Shown here: positions 25,281 to 34,364 of the stretch, piece after piece
Layout: each line of letters starts with the position of its first letter
Position numbering within the stretch: the stretch's first letter is position 1
From: Chryseobacterium indologenes
GTDB lineage: Bacteria; Bacteroidota; Bacteroidia; Flavobacteriales; Weeksellaceae
DNA length: 64,000 nt
Reading direction: 5' to 3'
Assembly: GCF_001295265.1 (NCBI RefSeq)
Contig: NZ_LJOD01000013.1
Span: forward strand, 62,001 to 126,000
The notes under the pieces: generated by a model
Told to the model about the DNA's origin: nothing
What the model saw: the letters and a program-made list of their open reading frames with translations, nothing else
The model's database searches: none
Program-made: the position numbers and the translations under genes

Positions 25281-25571
25281 ATGATGACACAAAAACAAAA
25301 AACACTTACGATTTACGCCCTTCCATTGGCTTTATTGTGTATTCCGCTATTCGGAAATATGATTTCTGATGAGGTCAACTGGTCCCCTTCAGATTTTATG
25401 ATTGCCGGACTATTGCTTTTTGCTGCTGCTCTCCTGATTAATCTTGTAAGAAACAATATTAAAAGACAGGGCCGGAAAATCATGATCTGTGCTTTCATCC
25501 TGCTGGTTCTCATTATAGTTTGGGCAGAATTGGCAGTAGGGATTTTCGGAAGTCCGTTTGCCGGAAACTAG
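25281..25571 (+). CDS. Small membrane protein, hypothetical
   Basis: The 96-residue protein has three predicted membrane segments (YALPLALLCIPLFGNMI, DFMIAGLLLFAAALLINLV, and MICAFILLVLIIVWAELAVG). I choose ATG 25281 over an upstream TTG at 25272; ATG 25284 is a third option. The operator at 25243-25259 lies just upstream, so it probably belongs to the same regulon as the previous three genes. Confidence 0.7.
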   Translation: MMTQKQKTLTIYALPLALLCIPLFGNMISDEVNWSPSDFMIAGLLLFAAALLINLVRNNIKRQGRKIMICAFILLVLIIVWAELAVGIFGSPFAGN

Positions 25572-25614
25572 CTCCGGATTCTCTTTTCGGAAACTAAAAA
25601 TACTATAGGACTCA

Positions 25615-26454
25615 ATGACAAGGAAAAAATTCATAAAAAGACTGATGCAGTTATCCATAATAGGAGCATTCCCTGCGTTGTATTCTTGGCAGGTGGAGCC
25701 TTTCTGGGTGGAATTTGTCCAAAGAAAGCTTCCGGTTAAAAATTTACCGGAGGCTCTGAACGGAAAGACGCTGATGCAAATTTCTGATCTCCATGTTGGA
25801 ACCCGTTTCGATTGGAATTTTCTGATTAGGTCTTTTCAGGAAGCACAAAAGTTCAATCCTGATTTTGTAGTCTACACCGGGGATTTTGTGAACCACGGAA
25901 ATGCAGAAGAACAGGGATCCCTGAAAAAAGTAATGAAACATGCTGTCCACGGAAACCTGGCTACTTTCGGAATACTGGGAAACCATGATTATGGAGAAGA
26001 CTGGAAAGATATACACTGTTCAGAAAATATCAGCAGGATTCTTGAAAACTCGGGTATTACCATGCTGAAAAACAGAAGTGAAGAAAGCTACGGACTGAAC
26101 TTTATTGGTTTTGAAGACCTGTGGTCTCCCAATTTTGGATTTTCTGAAGTTATGAAGAATTACAATCCTTCGGAAGCCTCCATTGTGCTCTGCCATAATC
26201 CTGACGCTTGCGATATGGATATCTGGAACGGCTATCAGGGATGGATTTTGAGTGGACATACCCATGGCGGACAATGCAGGATTCCGGGAGTAATTACACC
26301 AGTTCTTCCCGTGAAAAATAAAAAATATAACGCAGGAGAAATTGATCTTCTGGATGGAAGAATGCTCTATATCAACCGCGCAATCGGTCATTCTTTTCAG
26401 GTCCGGTTTATGGTCCGTCCGGAAATAACGGTTTTTACTTTAACCAGGGCTTAA
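25615..26454 (+). CDS. Metallophosphoesterase (YkuE-like)
   Basis: The 279-residue protein has the complete calcineurin-like motif set: QISDLHVGTRF, VYTGDFVNHG, GILGNHDYG, IVLCHNPDA and LSGHTHGGQC, giving a two-metal active site. The N-terminus (MTRKKFIKRLMQLSIIGAFP) is basic then hydrophobic, so it is probably membrane-anchored or exported. The substrate is not predictable; relatives include UDP-2,3-diacylglucosamine and phospholipid hydrolases. Confidence 0.9.
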   Translation: MTRKKFIKRLMQLSIIGAFPALYSWQVEPFWVEFVQRKLPVKNLPEALNGKTLMQISDLHVGTRFDWNFLIRSFQEAQKFNPDFVVYTGDFVNHGNAEEQGSLKKVMKHAVHGNLATFGILGNHDYGEDWKDIHCSENISRILENSGITMLKNRSEESYGLNFIGFEDLWSPNFGFSEVMKNYNPSEASIVLCHNPDACDMDIWNGYQGWILSGHTHGGQCRIPGVITPVLPVKNKKYNAGEIDLLDGRMLYINRAIGHSFQVRFMVRPEITVFTLTRA

Positions 26455-26540
26455 GATGATAAAAGATAAATACATTGTCAATATAGGGAAATCCGTCTTC
26501 AGAATTCATTTAACGCTTCAATACAACTTAAAATAAAACA

Positions 26541-26837
26541 ATGAAAGATCGTGAAATTATTAACATAGGAGGAGGGCTGTTTGCATTGTGCTTCCTGTTG
26601 GGAAATATCTGTCTCTTCGGATTTATGTTTACCCGAGATGACCGTTTCATGGCCGGTGGTTATATGCTGCTTGTATTCGGATCCATACTGAACATGATTG
26701 TGATAAGCGGGCTGCTGCTGTATGGGCTTATTATCTGCCAGGCAAAGCTCAGTGCCTGCATTAAAGCTATAGGAATACTTCTCATCAACATCCCTCTTGC
26801 CATTGTATATGCTTTAATAGGACTTAGTATCATTTAA
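26541..26837 (+). CDS. Small membrane protein, paralogue of 27351-27641
   Basis: The 98-residue protein has about three membrane segments. It aligns by eye with the protein encoded at 27351-27641: both carry TR-D after the first segment, an N-hydrophobic-IV stretch in the middle, and LLINIPLAIVYALI versus LLNIPVTALYLLI at the end. The two genes flank the Coq4-like gene. Function is unknown. Confidence 0.7.
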   Translation: MKDREIINIGGGLFALCFLLGNICLFGFMFTRDDRFMAGGYMLLVFGSILNMIVISGLLLYGLIICQAKLSACIKAIGILLINIPLAIVYALIGLSII

Positions 26838-26848
26838 AATAATTAATT

Positions 26849-27334
26849 ATGAAAAAAATACGTGTTGCTTTTTTACTTTTCGTCTATGACAAAACCCAGA
26901 AACTCTACAGAAAATATTTTAAAAAGAAAAAAAGACAGTGGCAGTTCAATGAAAAGCAGCTGCTGGAGTTCAAAGAAGATTCTTTAGGAAGAAAATTAGG
27001 AGAGTTCTATAAAAAATATGGATTCTCTATGATCCCCAAAATGGAAAACCACGATGTACACCATCTGATCACAGGCTGTGGGACCAATTTTGAAGATGAA
27101 ATTGCCATGCAGTACCTGCTTCTCGGAAACGGAAAACTTAATGCCCACCTTCTTGCTGCAGTGGTATTGGGAACCCTGATCCTTCCGGAATATCTGAAAA
27201 TCTATATCAGTGCCTACAAAAAAGGCCAGCGAATGAGACCGTTTCATAGCTGGGATTTTGAAAGCCTGCTGTGGCAGAATTTTGATAACCTGAAAGATTA
27301 TATTCAGCAGAAAGAAACAGTTGTACTTTATTAA
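26849..27334 (+). CDS. Coq4-like family protein
   Basis: The 161-residue protein has the Coq4-type metal motif, HDVHHLITGCG followed by an acidic residue at the expected spacing (DEIAMQYLLLGNG). Coq4 acts in ubiquinone synthesis, but flavobacteria make menaquinone, so the role here must differ. It is 11 bases after one small membrane gene and 16 before its paralogue, so the three likely form a unit with the DUF4173 gene. Confidence 0.7.
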   Translation: MKKIRVAFLLFVYDKTQKLYRKYFKKKKRQWQFNEKQLLEFKEDSLGRKLGEFYKKYGFSMIPKMENHDVHHLITGCGTNFEDEIAMQYLLLGNGKLNAHLLAAVVLGTLILPEYLKIYISAYKKGQRMRPFHSWDFESLLWQNFDNLKDYIQQKETVVLY

Positions 27335-27350
27335 TTAAATCAATAATACC

Positions 27351-27641
27351 ATGAAAACTATCAGATACAGCCCGTTGGGCAGAAATGTTTTCCTTGCATC
27401 ATTTTTAACAGGAACATTTATTTTTATCAGTTTCCTGGTAACCCGCTCAGACTTTCTGGTCACATTGGGTTTTTACCACGTCGTTACCGCAGCAGTCGTC
27501 AACCTGATCGTGCTGTTGTATGAACTTATACAGTTTCTGACCAGTGTTTCAGATCATAAGGCTTCAGGAAATTCCATACTCCTGATGCTTCTTAATATTC
27601 CGGTTACAGCCCTGTATCTCTTGATTGTCTTTAACATTTAA
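27351..27641 (+). CDS. Small membrane protein, paralogue of 26541-26837
   Basis: The 96-residue protein has three to four membrane segments and shares the pattern described for its paralogue. The pair probably arose by local duplication around the Coq4-like gene. Confidence 0.7.
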   Translation: MKTIRYSPLGRNVFLASFLTGTFIFISFLVTRSDFLVTLGFYHVVTAAVVNLIVLLYELIQFLTSVSDHKASGNSILLMLLNIPVTALYLLIVFNI

Positions 27642-27652
27642 ATTTTTTAATT

Positions 27653-29023
27653 ATGAAAACACATCACTATATATTTCTTACAGCCACCCTGTTTGTCGTT
27701 CTGTTTTATGATCAGGATATAGGACTGAATCTCGGGATCCTGGGAATTATCTATGCCATATTGACTTTGCTTAAGACGCCGGAACAAAACAGGACCAGGA
27801 TATTCCTGATACTTTTTGTGACAAGTTTGTTGTCATCCATTGCTTTTATGCGGTATAGAGATTTTCCTTCATTGCTGGCGGTTGTAAGTTCATTTATCAT
27901 GCTTTCTTTCCGGTCCCGGAACAGGAAGCTGAAAATGCTGTTCCTTATTCCGGTCTTTGTGATCAACTGTATTACCTTTTTCTTCAGGTTTTTCAGCTTT
28001 GATGCATGGCTGCCAAAGAAAAGCTTCTCCGGAGCCTGGCAGAAAACTGTGGCTTTCGTTCTTATTCCTTTGGTATTTTTATCAGTTTTTTTCGCTGTTT
28101 ATTCAGTAGGAAGTGATCACTTTGCCGCAGTATTCAGGGATTATGAACTGGATCTGAATGTGTGGCAGGTCATCTGCCTGTCGGCCATCGGTTTTTTCAT
28201 TGCCTTCAATTACTGGAACTATACGGTAGAAAGACCAATCTATAAAATGAATCATCTGCTGGATAATGACTTCGGTGAGAACAGGAAACCCCAGAAATCA
28301 ACGTATTCTTTTCTGGATCTTGATGCTGAAAGAATCAGTGGGGTAGTTTCTTTCTTTTCACTGAATATTTTGCTGGTCTTTTTTATCATCACTTATAATT
28401 ATGAACAGTTTTATGAAGCTGTAAAAACCCCTTCCCGGCTTTCAGAAGAAACCCATGAGAGAGTGAATGCAGTGATTGTATCTATTATAATGGCGATTCT
28501 CGTGATCATGTTCTACTTTAAATCAGGCTTTAATTTTGACCCCAAAGCCCGGCTGATGAAAATCTTAGCCCGAATCTGGATATTTCTGAATGTAGTTCTG
28601 GTATTGTCTGCTGCCGTAAAAAACTATGAATATATTGTGAATTATGGATTTACCTATAAGAGACTTGGTGTTTTTGCCTTTCTTATCCTTTCTCTGGCAG
28701 GGCTGGCGATGACTTTTATTAAAATTCAGAAACAAAAAAGGAATACATTCCTGTTCAATACAATGGTCTGGTATTTTTATGGAACCATTCTGGTCTGCAG
28801 CTACATCAACTGGGGAGGTTGGATTACCTTACAGAATATGAAACGTAAAGACTTTGCAGTGGATTATCATTTCAGGTCCATTAATTTCAGTGAAAGACCT
28901 TTGCTGAAATATGCAGATGAAAAAAGGAACCCTGAGCTCAGAAAGAAAATAGAGGATAAAATTAAAGTTGAAAAATCAAAACCGTTCCTTTCAAAAATTA
29001 TCTATTATCAGACCCTGAAATAA
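27653..29023 (+). CDS. DUF4173-like multi-pass membrane protein
   Basis: The 456-residue protein has about ten to twelve hydrophobic segments. The C-terminal part matches the DUF4173/DUF4153 pattern I know, with FTYKRLGVFAFLILSLAGLA. Function is unknown. It starts 11 bases after the small membrane gene and ends the cluster; a 133-base gap follows. Confidence 0.75.
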   Translation: MKTHHYIFLTATLFVVLFYDQDIGLNLGILGIIYAILTLLKTPEQNRTRIFLILFVTSLLSSIAFMRYRDFPSLLAVVSSFIMLSFRSRNRKLKMLFLIPVFVINCITFFFRFFSFDAWLPKKSFSGAWQKTVAFVLIPLVFLSVFFAVYSVGSDHFAAVFRDYELDLNVWQVICLSAIGFFIAFNYWNYTVERPIYKMNHLLDNDFGENRKPQKSTYSFLDLDAERISGVVSFFSLNILLVFFIITYNYEQFYEAVKTPSRLSEETHERVNAVIVSIIMAILVIMFYFKSGFNFDPKARLMKILARIWIFLNVVLVLSAAVKNYEYIVNYGFTYKRLGVFAFLILSLAGLAMTFIKIQKQKRNTFLFNTMVWYFYGTILVCSYINWGGWITLQNMKRKDFAVDYHFRSINFSERPLLKYADEKRNPELRKKIEDKIKVEKSKPFLSKIIYYQTLK

Positions 29024-29156
29024 AAATAAAAGATTACCAGAAAAGCACTTGGAATAATTTTAGCTCTGAAAAGATCATAAGCCGGAGTGGTGAATCATTG
29101 AAAATCTTTTTCCGGTTTAAACTACAGTTGACACATCATTCTAAAAATAAAGTACT

Positions 29157-29693
29157 ATGAAAAAGAGCCTGTTATTCATTCCAATCATCATCCTTTCCTG
29201 TAAAAAAGAATCAAAAGAGGTTACGGTGCAGGATAAAGATTCCACAGTGGTTGCAGAAATGCCGGATTCTGTAGTAAAATCAGATTCTGCGGTGCTTAAA
29301 AAAGATTCTGTCAGTAATCCTGCTTCTGCGGCAGCAGAAGGAGGGAGGAAAGGGATAATGAGAGAAGAAAAGAACGGACAGATCATAAGAACAGCTGAAG
29401 CATCACAGCTTCCTTTCGCATTGGGAGAAGAGTTTACAAAAGACGGGCAGGAGCTTGTCCTAAAACTTAAGCATTATGAAAAATCAGATCTGAAAGCTAC
29501 AATCACAACCAACGAAAAAGACTTTAATATCCGTTTCAATCAGATCAGGTTGCCTAGCGGAGACTATGACGGACCTTTCGGAAGAGACATCACGTATAAA
29601 ATCCCGGAAAAAGGTGAAGTATGGCTTATTATCGGGAAAAGTAATATGGCTTCAGGAAATACAAAAGGCAGTTTTATGATCAATGTCGAATAG
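29157..29693 (+). CDS. Hypothetical lipoprotein
   Basis: The 178-residue protein has a short signal ending in a lipobox (IIILSCKK), so the mature form is lipid-anchored at the cysteine. A low-complexity serine, valine and aspartate-rich linker follows, then a domain ending KGEVWLIIGKSNMASGNTKG. I do not recognise the family. Confidence 0.65.
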   Translation: MKKSLLFIPIIILSCKKESKEVTVQDKDSTVVAEMPDSVVKSDSAVLKKDSVSNPASAAAEGGRKGIMREEKNGQIIRTAEASQLPFALGEEFTKDGQELVLKLKHYEKSDLKATITTNEKDFNIRFNQIRLPSGDYDGPFGRDITYKIPEKGEVWLIIGKSNMASGNTKGSFMINVE

Positions 29694-29745
29694 TTATAAT
29701 CAATTTGGTATAATTTCTGCAAACTGAACTCTAAAGTTTAAAATT

Positions 29746-30258
29746 ATGAAAAATATATTTTTAATGACAGCCGCTGTTTCAGTGCTAGCAGTAAGCTGTG
29801 GAACAGTACAGTCGCTGGTTCAGAATACATTCCCTTATACAGCCAATGTCCTGGTTTCTACGGGAGTGCCTGCCGATAAAGAAGTTTCTTCAACCTCTAC
29901 TGCCACCAATGTGCAGACATGGTTCGGGGGAAATAATAACGCTAAAATTAAAGATGTAAGAATTTCTGATGCGAAGATCTCTGTGGTTTCTCCGTCAGGC
30001 GGAAATCTGAGTGCTTTTAAAACCGTCAAAGTATATATTTCATCAGCCGGTACAGGAGAAAGGCTGGTAGCCTCACGTTCCAATATATCAACCAATTCTT
30101 CCAGCCTGAATCTTGACCTTAATGATACCGGGTTTCTGGATGAGGTAGTAAAAAGCTCCGGCCTTACCGTAAGAACGGTTTATGAACTGAAAAACCAGAC
30201 CAGCTCAGATATGAACGTCAAAGTTGCGCTTAACTTCAGTAGTATTCCTGCGACATAG
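29746..30258 (+). CDS. Hypothetical lipoprotein
   Basis: The 170-residue protein has a signal and lipobox (VLAVSCGT). The rest is a beta-rich, threonine and serine-rich sequence (TVQSLVQNTFPYTANVLVST) with no motif I can assign. It is followed by a strong bidirectional terminator. Confidence 0.7.
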   Translation: MKNIFLMTAAVSVLAVSCGTVQSLVQNTFPYTANVLVSTGVPADKEVSSTSTATNVQTWFGGNNNAKIKDVRISDAKISVVSPSGGNLSAFKTVKVYISSAGTGERLVASRSNISTNSSSLNLDLNDTGFLDEVVKSSGLTVRTVYELKNQTSSDMNVKVALNFSSIPAT

Positions 30259-30275
30259 TTTACTATACAATGATT

Positions 30276-30312
30276 AAAAAACACCTTTCAGCAGCTCTGA
30301 AAGGTGTTTTTG
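30276..30312. terminator. Bidirectional terminator between convergent genes
   Basis: ACACCTTTCAG (30281-30291) pairs with CTGAAAGGTGT (30297-30307), flanked by A-run and T-run on both sides. It serves the lipoprotein gene on the plus strand and the subtilase gene on the minus strand. Confidence 0.85.
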
Positions 30313-30317
30313 TTGGC

Positions 30318-31970
30318 TTATAGTTTGGTAAATTTCTCAACAACTCTTCTTTGCCCTTCATTAATATTGATCATATATTGTCCCGGAGGAAATGAAGATA
30401 CATCAATTCTGTCATCTGCAAAAACTGAATTTTTCAGAACAGATCGTCCCTGCATATTGATAATTTCTATATCAAGCTTTTTATTTTCACTACTTTTTAA
30501 CGCAATATAGCTGCCTGCCGGATTAGGATAGATTTTGATTTCTAACGGAAGTGGATTTTTTGCAGGCGCTGCAAAGCTGCCCTCTAATTGTAGTATGGCA
30601 TTTTTTACATTGGGAAGCGGTCCTATTTTCTTATTGGTATCTGTTCCTCCCTGAGGAATTCCTGTAGAAATCAAAAGATTTTTCATGGCTGCCGGACTTA
30701 AATACTGACCCGTATTCTGCCGGTAGAAAGACTGGATGAGTACTGCTGCTGAGGCTACAATAGGAGTGGCAGAACTTGTTCCGCTGAAATAATTGTAAGT
30801 CCTGTTGTTATCATTATCATATTTCTGGTAAGAGCCATATCCTGCCGCCAGAACACTGCTTCCCCAACCCTGAACATCCACCCTGCTTCCGTAGGTACTG
30901 AAGCTTAGCTTAGAATGCGTGGTATTGGGAGATCCGGCTCCTACAATAATGGCTCCGCTGTTTCCTCTTGCCCGGTAAGCAGTATAAAAAGGATCATCCA
31001 AATCCTGATTTCCGTTTCCTGCTGCTGCAATAATGATAATTCCCGCATCTGTAGCCGCTTTGGTCAAGTCCCAGATTACGCTGTCATATTCTGCCGGGCA
31101 GTAACCGTCTTTCCCGCCGGTCTGCATTTCATATAGAATAATGTCCCCGGCCTGGGAAGCATTGATAGACCTGCTTACTGCCGAAGCCCTGTTATAACCA
31201 ACAGTGGTCCATTCTAAATAACCTTTTATTTCAGAAACACCATATGCTGCCCCGGAAAGGCCTACATTGTCCTTTGCTGAACCCATAATACTTACCACAG
31301 CGGTTCCATGATCCATATAATTGTTGGCCGATAATCCGGAGTTAGGCGTGTAACCTGATTCCAGCTGTATAAAGTTCTGGGCAGACAGCATTTCGTGGGT
31401 TTTATGAAAACCATATTCTACGTCACGAACACGGATGTTCTGTCCGGTAATCCCTCTGGACCAGGCATACTTTGCATTAATTCCGGGATTATCATTGAGG
31501 TAGGTCTGCAGATTTTCCAGGTTAGGCGTTACGGTATACATTTTCACCAGCGGAGGCTCAACCGGAGTGCTGCTCATCACAGATACATATTCTATCTCAG
31601 GGAATTTTTCGAGCGCCTGAACCAGTTTTTTTATGCCTTCTTCATTTTGTATGGGAAGATCAGCTTTGAATATCCGTTTCAGTTTTTCTACAGATTCACC
31701 CGAATGACCGTTGGCTTTGCTGTCTCTGGTCATTTCTTCAAGCTTCTGATCACTGAAGCCGAGATCATACGTAAATGATATCTGGTTGGCCTGGGTAAAT
31801 TTTTCCAGTTCGGGATTTTTACGGAATGCTATTTTTTCAGAATTGATACCTTTTGAAAAGCAGACGTAAATGTTTTCTTTCAGAGGCTCAGCTTTATTTA
31901 TGGCATGTTGGCCATAGGAAGGGAAAAAGCATAAAATAAGTAACGTGAAAAGTGAAATTTTTGTTCTCAT
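30318..31970 (-). CDS. Secreted S8 (subtilisin-like) serine peptidase with T9SS sorting domain
   Basis: The 550-residue protein has a signal peptide (ISLFTLLILCFFPSYGQ). The catalytic triad is visible in order: Asp in IRVRDVEYGF, His in YMDHGTAVVS, and Ser in FSGTSSATPIVAS, with the oxyanion asparagine in AAAGNGNQDL. The N-terminal 120 or so residues look like a propeptide. The C-terminus (IKIYPNPAGSYIALKS, ending RRVVEKFTKL) is a T9SS type A sorting domain. It is an extracellular protease of unknown target. Confidence 0.93.
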   Translation of the reverse strand: MRTKISLFTLLILCFFPSYGQHAINKAEPLKENIYVCFSKGINSEKIAFRKNPELEKFTQANQISFTYDLGFSDQKLEEMTRDSKANGHSGESVEKLKRIFKADLPIQNEEGIKKLVQALEKFPEIEYVSVMSSTPVEPPLVKMYTVTPNLENLQTYLNDNPGINAKYAWSRGITGQNIRVRDVEYGFHKTHEMLSAQNFIQLESGYTPNSGLSANNYMDHGTAVVSIMGSAKDNVGLSGAAYGVSEIKGYLEWTTVGYNRASAVSRSINASQAGDIILYEMQTGGKDGYCPAEYDSVIWDLTKAATDAGIIIIAAAGNGNQDLDDPFYTAYRARGNSGAIIVGAGSPNTTHSKLSFSTYGSRVDVQGWGSSVLAAGYGSYQKYDNDNNRTYNYFSGTSSATPIVASAAVLIQSFYRQNTGQYLSPAAMKNLLISTGIPQGGTDTNKKIGPLPNVKNAILQLEGSFAAPAKNPLPLEIKIYPNPAGSYIALKSSENKKLDIEIINMQGRSVLKNSVFADDRIDVSSFPPGQYMININEGQRRVVEKFTKL

Positions 31971-32170
31971 AATATTGTATTAAATGGTTGTGGATCATAT
32001 CTGATTGATGGTGTTTTTCTAATGTAAAATGAGATAAAATAAATGCACACAGTTTTACTCTGTAAATAAAGATCGTATCAAAAATAAGAATAAAAACAGA
32101 TTCAAATCACTTTTTTGTGAATTTTTTTAATTCATAATTTATGAAATGTTGATTAAGACGGTATGAAATG

Positions 32171-32200
32171 AAAAACGTCTTTCTGTAATTCCGAAAGACG
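32171..32200 (-). terminator. Terminator of dtd
   Basis: CGTCTTTC (32176-32183) pairs with GAAAGACG (32193-32200). On the minus strand the stem runs into a T-run, so it ends transcription from dtd, whose stop is about 115 bases upstream. The rest of 31971-32316 shows no gene. Confidence 0.65.
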
Positions 32201-32316
32201 GTATTGTTATGAGAAGGTAAATAAATCTTGTAGCAGTATCGTTTGAAACTTTAGAAGACCTCGCGGGAAAATGAATTTGTACTCCTATGGATGATGAGTT
32301 TCATTGATTTCCTGGG

Positions 32317-32766
32317 CTAATTTTTCGTTATTGAATCCATTACGATAGTTACAGGGCCGTCATTAATTAAGGAAACCTTCATGTCTGCCCCAAAGATTCC
32401 GCTTTCAGTTTTCAATCCGGATTTAGCTATTTCTTCTTTAAAATAATCAAAGAGAGGAACGGCTTTATCAGGTTTTGCTGCCTTTATGAATGAAGGACGG
32501 TTCCCCTTCTTATAATCAGCAATTAATGTAAACTGGCTGATACAAAGAATTTCTCCCGAAATATCTTTCACCGAAAGATTCAGTTTCCCCTCTTCATCAC
32601 CAAAAATCCGGAGATTCAGTACTTTCTGAACCAGCCAGTCCGCATCTGCCTTTTCATCATTTTCATCTATTCCTGTCAGCAGCATTAAGCCTTTACCGAT
32701 ATTACCTACTGTTTTTCCGTCTACTTTTACACTGGCTTCGGATACTCTTTGTATGACAATCTTCAT
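32317..32766 (-). CDS. dtd: D-aminoacyl-tRNA deacylase
   Basis: DTD hydrolyses D-amino acids wrongly attached to tRNA. The 149-residue protein has the normal length, starts MKIVIQRVSEASVKVDG, and contains the substrate-recognition motif SQFTLIADYKKGNRPSF, and NDGPVTIVMDS (the Gly-cisPro motif) near the end. It is transcribed alone. Confidence 0.96.
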   Translation of the reverse strand: MKIVIQRVSEASVKVDGKTVGNIGKGLMLLTGIDENDEKADADWLVQKVLNLRIFGDEEGKLNLSVKDISGEILCISQFTLIADYKKGNRPSFIKAAKPDKAVPLFDYFKEEIAKSGLKTESGIFGADMKVSLINDGPVTIVMDSITKN

Positions 32767-32920
32767 TTTATTGGTCTTTACTTTTAAGCTTCCAATATAG
32801 GAAAACTTAAAGAAAAGCAGTAGAAATTCAGGGGAATTTTGTTAAATGGTAAGCTATAATTTTATATATTGACGGGCTTTTCATATTCAGCACTCTGAAA
32901 AGCTTTAAATCCTGATAATA

Positions 32921-33757
32921 ATGCAAAAGATAACCGTGATACTTTTAACACTGATGAGCTGTTTGTTATATTCTCAAAATGACCGGTTCATTTATGATGT
33001 GACTTTCAAAAAAGATTCGTCTTCCAACGAAATTACAAGAGAAAATTATCATTTAGACATTACAAAGGAAGAAATAACCTACTATAACAGAATTTATTAT
33101 ATCAATGATTCCGTATTTGCCGCAACGGGAAAAGAAGGTTTTAAAGGGTATCGCTTAACTTCCTTTTTAACCAGGAATAAAGGCAATGATTTTTATGAAA
33201 ATTATGAATACATAGGGGATGTAAATTTTTATAAGCTGGAAGCACCTGCTGATCTTGTATGGAAAATATCGGACAGTACAAAAATGATAAACGAATTAAA
33301 AGTGCAGAAGGCAGAAACCGGTTTTGGAGGGAGAAAGTGGGTTGCCTGGTTTACCCAGGAGATTCCTTTATCGTATGGTCCGTATAAATTTAGCGGTCTT
33401 CCCGGGCTGATTATTGAAATCCACGATACCCGTAAAGATTATATCTTCAAGCTGATTAAAAGTGAAAAAATTCCCGGAAACTATAAAAGCTACAGCCTGA
33501 AAGAAAGGAGAAGTAATGCTGTGAAAATCAATCAGAAAAAGCTGGATGACCTGAAATTAGAGCTGTATCAGAGCCCTTTTAAATATGTTCTTAATGGTAA
33601 ACTGAGTATTCCTGAAGGAAAAAAGCTTCAGCTGGATGACGGCACCATCCTGACAAAAGAAGAATTAAAACCGGCAGAAAAAAATGAGCGGAAAAAACTC
33701 AGGTCTTTCAATAACCCGATAGAATTGGATAAGGCTATTCAATATCCCGGTGATTAA
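32921..33757 (+). CDS. GLPGLI family protein
   Basis: The 278-residue protein has a signal peptide (VILLTLMSCLLYSQ) and the family name motif FSGLPGLIIEIHD at about residues 168-180. GLPGLI proteins are widespread in Bacteroidota and thought to be exported; function is unknown. The gene is divergent from dtd and ends in a bidirectional terminator. Confidence 0.9.
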   Translation: MQKITVILLTLMSCLLYSQNDRFIYDVTFKKDSSSNEITRENYHLDITKEEITYYNRIYYINDSVFAATGKEGFKGYRLTSFLTRNKGNDFYENYEYIGDVNFYKLEAPADLVWKISDSTKMINELKVQKAETGFGGRKWVAWFTQEIPLSYGPYKFSGLPGLIIEIHDTRKDYIFKLIKSEKIPGNYKSYSLKERRSNAVKINQKKLDDLKLELYQSPFKYVLNGKLSIPEGKKLQLDDGTILTKEELKPAEKNERKKLRSFNNPIELDKAIQYPGD

Positions 33758-33758
33758 T

Positions 33759-33795
33759 AAAAAAACCGCAATAAGATCAATTGCGGTTTGTATTT
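33759..33795. terminator. Bidirectional terminator between convergent genes
   Basis: AAACCGCAA (33763-33771) pairs with TTGCGGTTT (33781-33789), with A and T runs on the two sides. It separates the GLPGLI gene and the lipoprotein gene at 33800-34255. Confidence 0.8.
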
Positions 33796-33799
33796 TAGG

Positions 33800-34255
33800 C
33801 TAATAATAAATATTCAGGGTTTTGGATGCCGGGTCGTAATTGTAAGGGTACGTTTTTGGAGGAAGCGAGGTTTGAGCTCCGTCCAGCGGTTGGCCTGTAT
33901 TCAGAAGCCATTTTGTATTGTCTTTCGGGCACAGAATATTGATGTTGTTTTGTACTTCAAGAGTCGTGTTGGAATCAGGGCATATATGGGGAGCATTACG
34001 GTCGTAAACTTTAAATGCATCACCCACACGAACAACGATCAGCCCTCTGGTTCCGGACTGCTGCTCGTCCACATAAATCCAGCCTCCGCTGTACGTAAGA
34101 TTATAATAAGCCGGAAGGTTGAGGTTCAGGGTAACATTAATAGGATTGTTGGGAAAGCAGCTTACAGTGTCTTCTCTGCTTCCGCATGAGTTTATAGTTA
34201 AATTACTGAAAATCAGAAATATGAAAATAGATAGTATTGAAAAAGTTTTTTTCAT
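33800..34255 (-). CDS. Lipoprotein with a degenerate Rieske-like fold
   Basis: The 151-residue protein has a signal and lipobox (LTINSCGS). The body resembles the Rieske-like lipoproteins of flavobacteria: RVGDAFKVYDRNAPHICP, then INILCPKDNTKWLLNTGQPL. A true Rieske centre needs Cys-x-His and Cys-x2-His; here the first cysteine is replaced (APH) and the second motif is CPKD, so the iron-sulfur ligands appear incomplete. Confidence 0.6.
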   Translation of the reverse strand: MKKTFSILSIFIFLIFSNLTINSCGSREDTVSCFPNNPINVTLNLNLPAYYNLTYSGGWIYVDEQQSGTRGLIVVRVGDAFKVYDRNAPHICPDSNTTLEVQNNINILCPKDNTKWLLNTGQPLDGAQTSLPPKTYPYNYDPASKTLNIYY

Positions 34256-34313
34256 TTCAATTTAAATTTTTATATATTTGTAAAAATAAAACGATTATAA
34301 TACGAAAACATTG

Positions 34314-34341
34314 TCCGGCAAATGTCGGATTATTTTTTTAT
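34314..34341 (+). promoter_or_regulatory. Attenuator-like hairpin in the greA leader
   Basis: TCCGGC (34314-34319) pairs with GTCGGA (34324-34329, one G-U pair), followed by TTATTTTTTTATA. It lies 24 bases before the greA ATG and behind a possible -7 box TATATTTG at 34273-34280, so it would be in the leader. E. coli greA is also preceded by a leader terminator. Confidence 0.4.
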
Positions 34342-34364
34342 ACTAAAACTAAATTTTGAAAATT

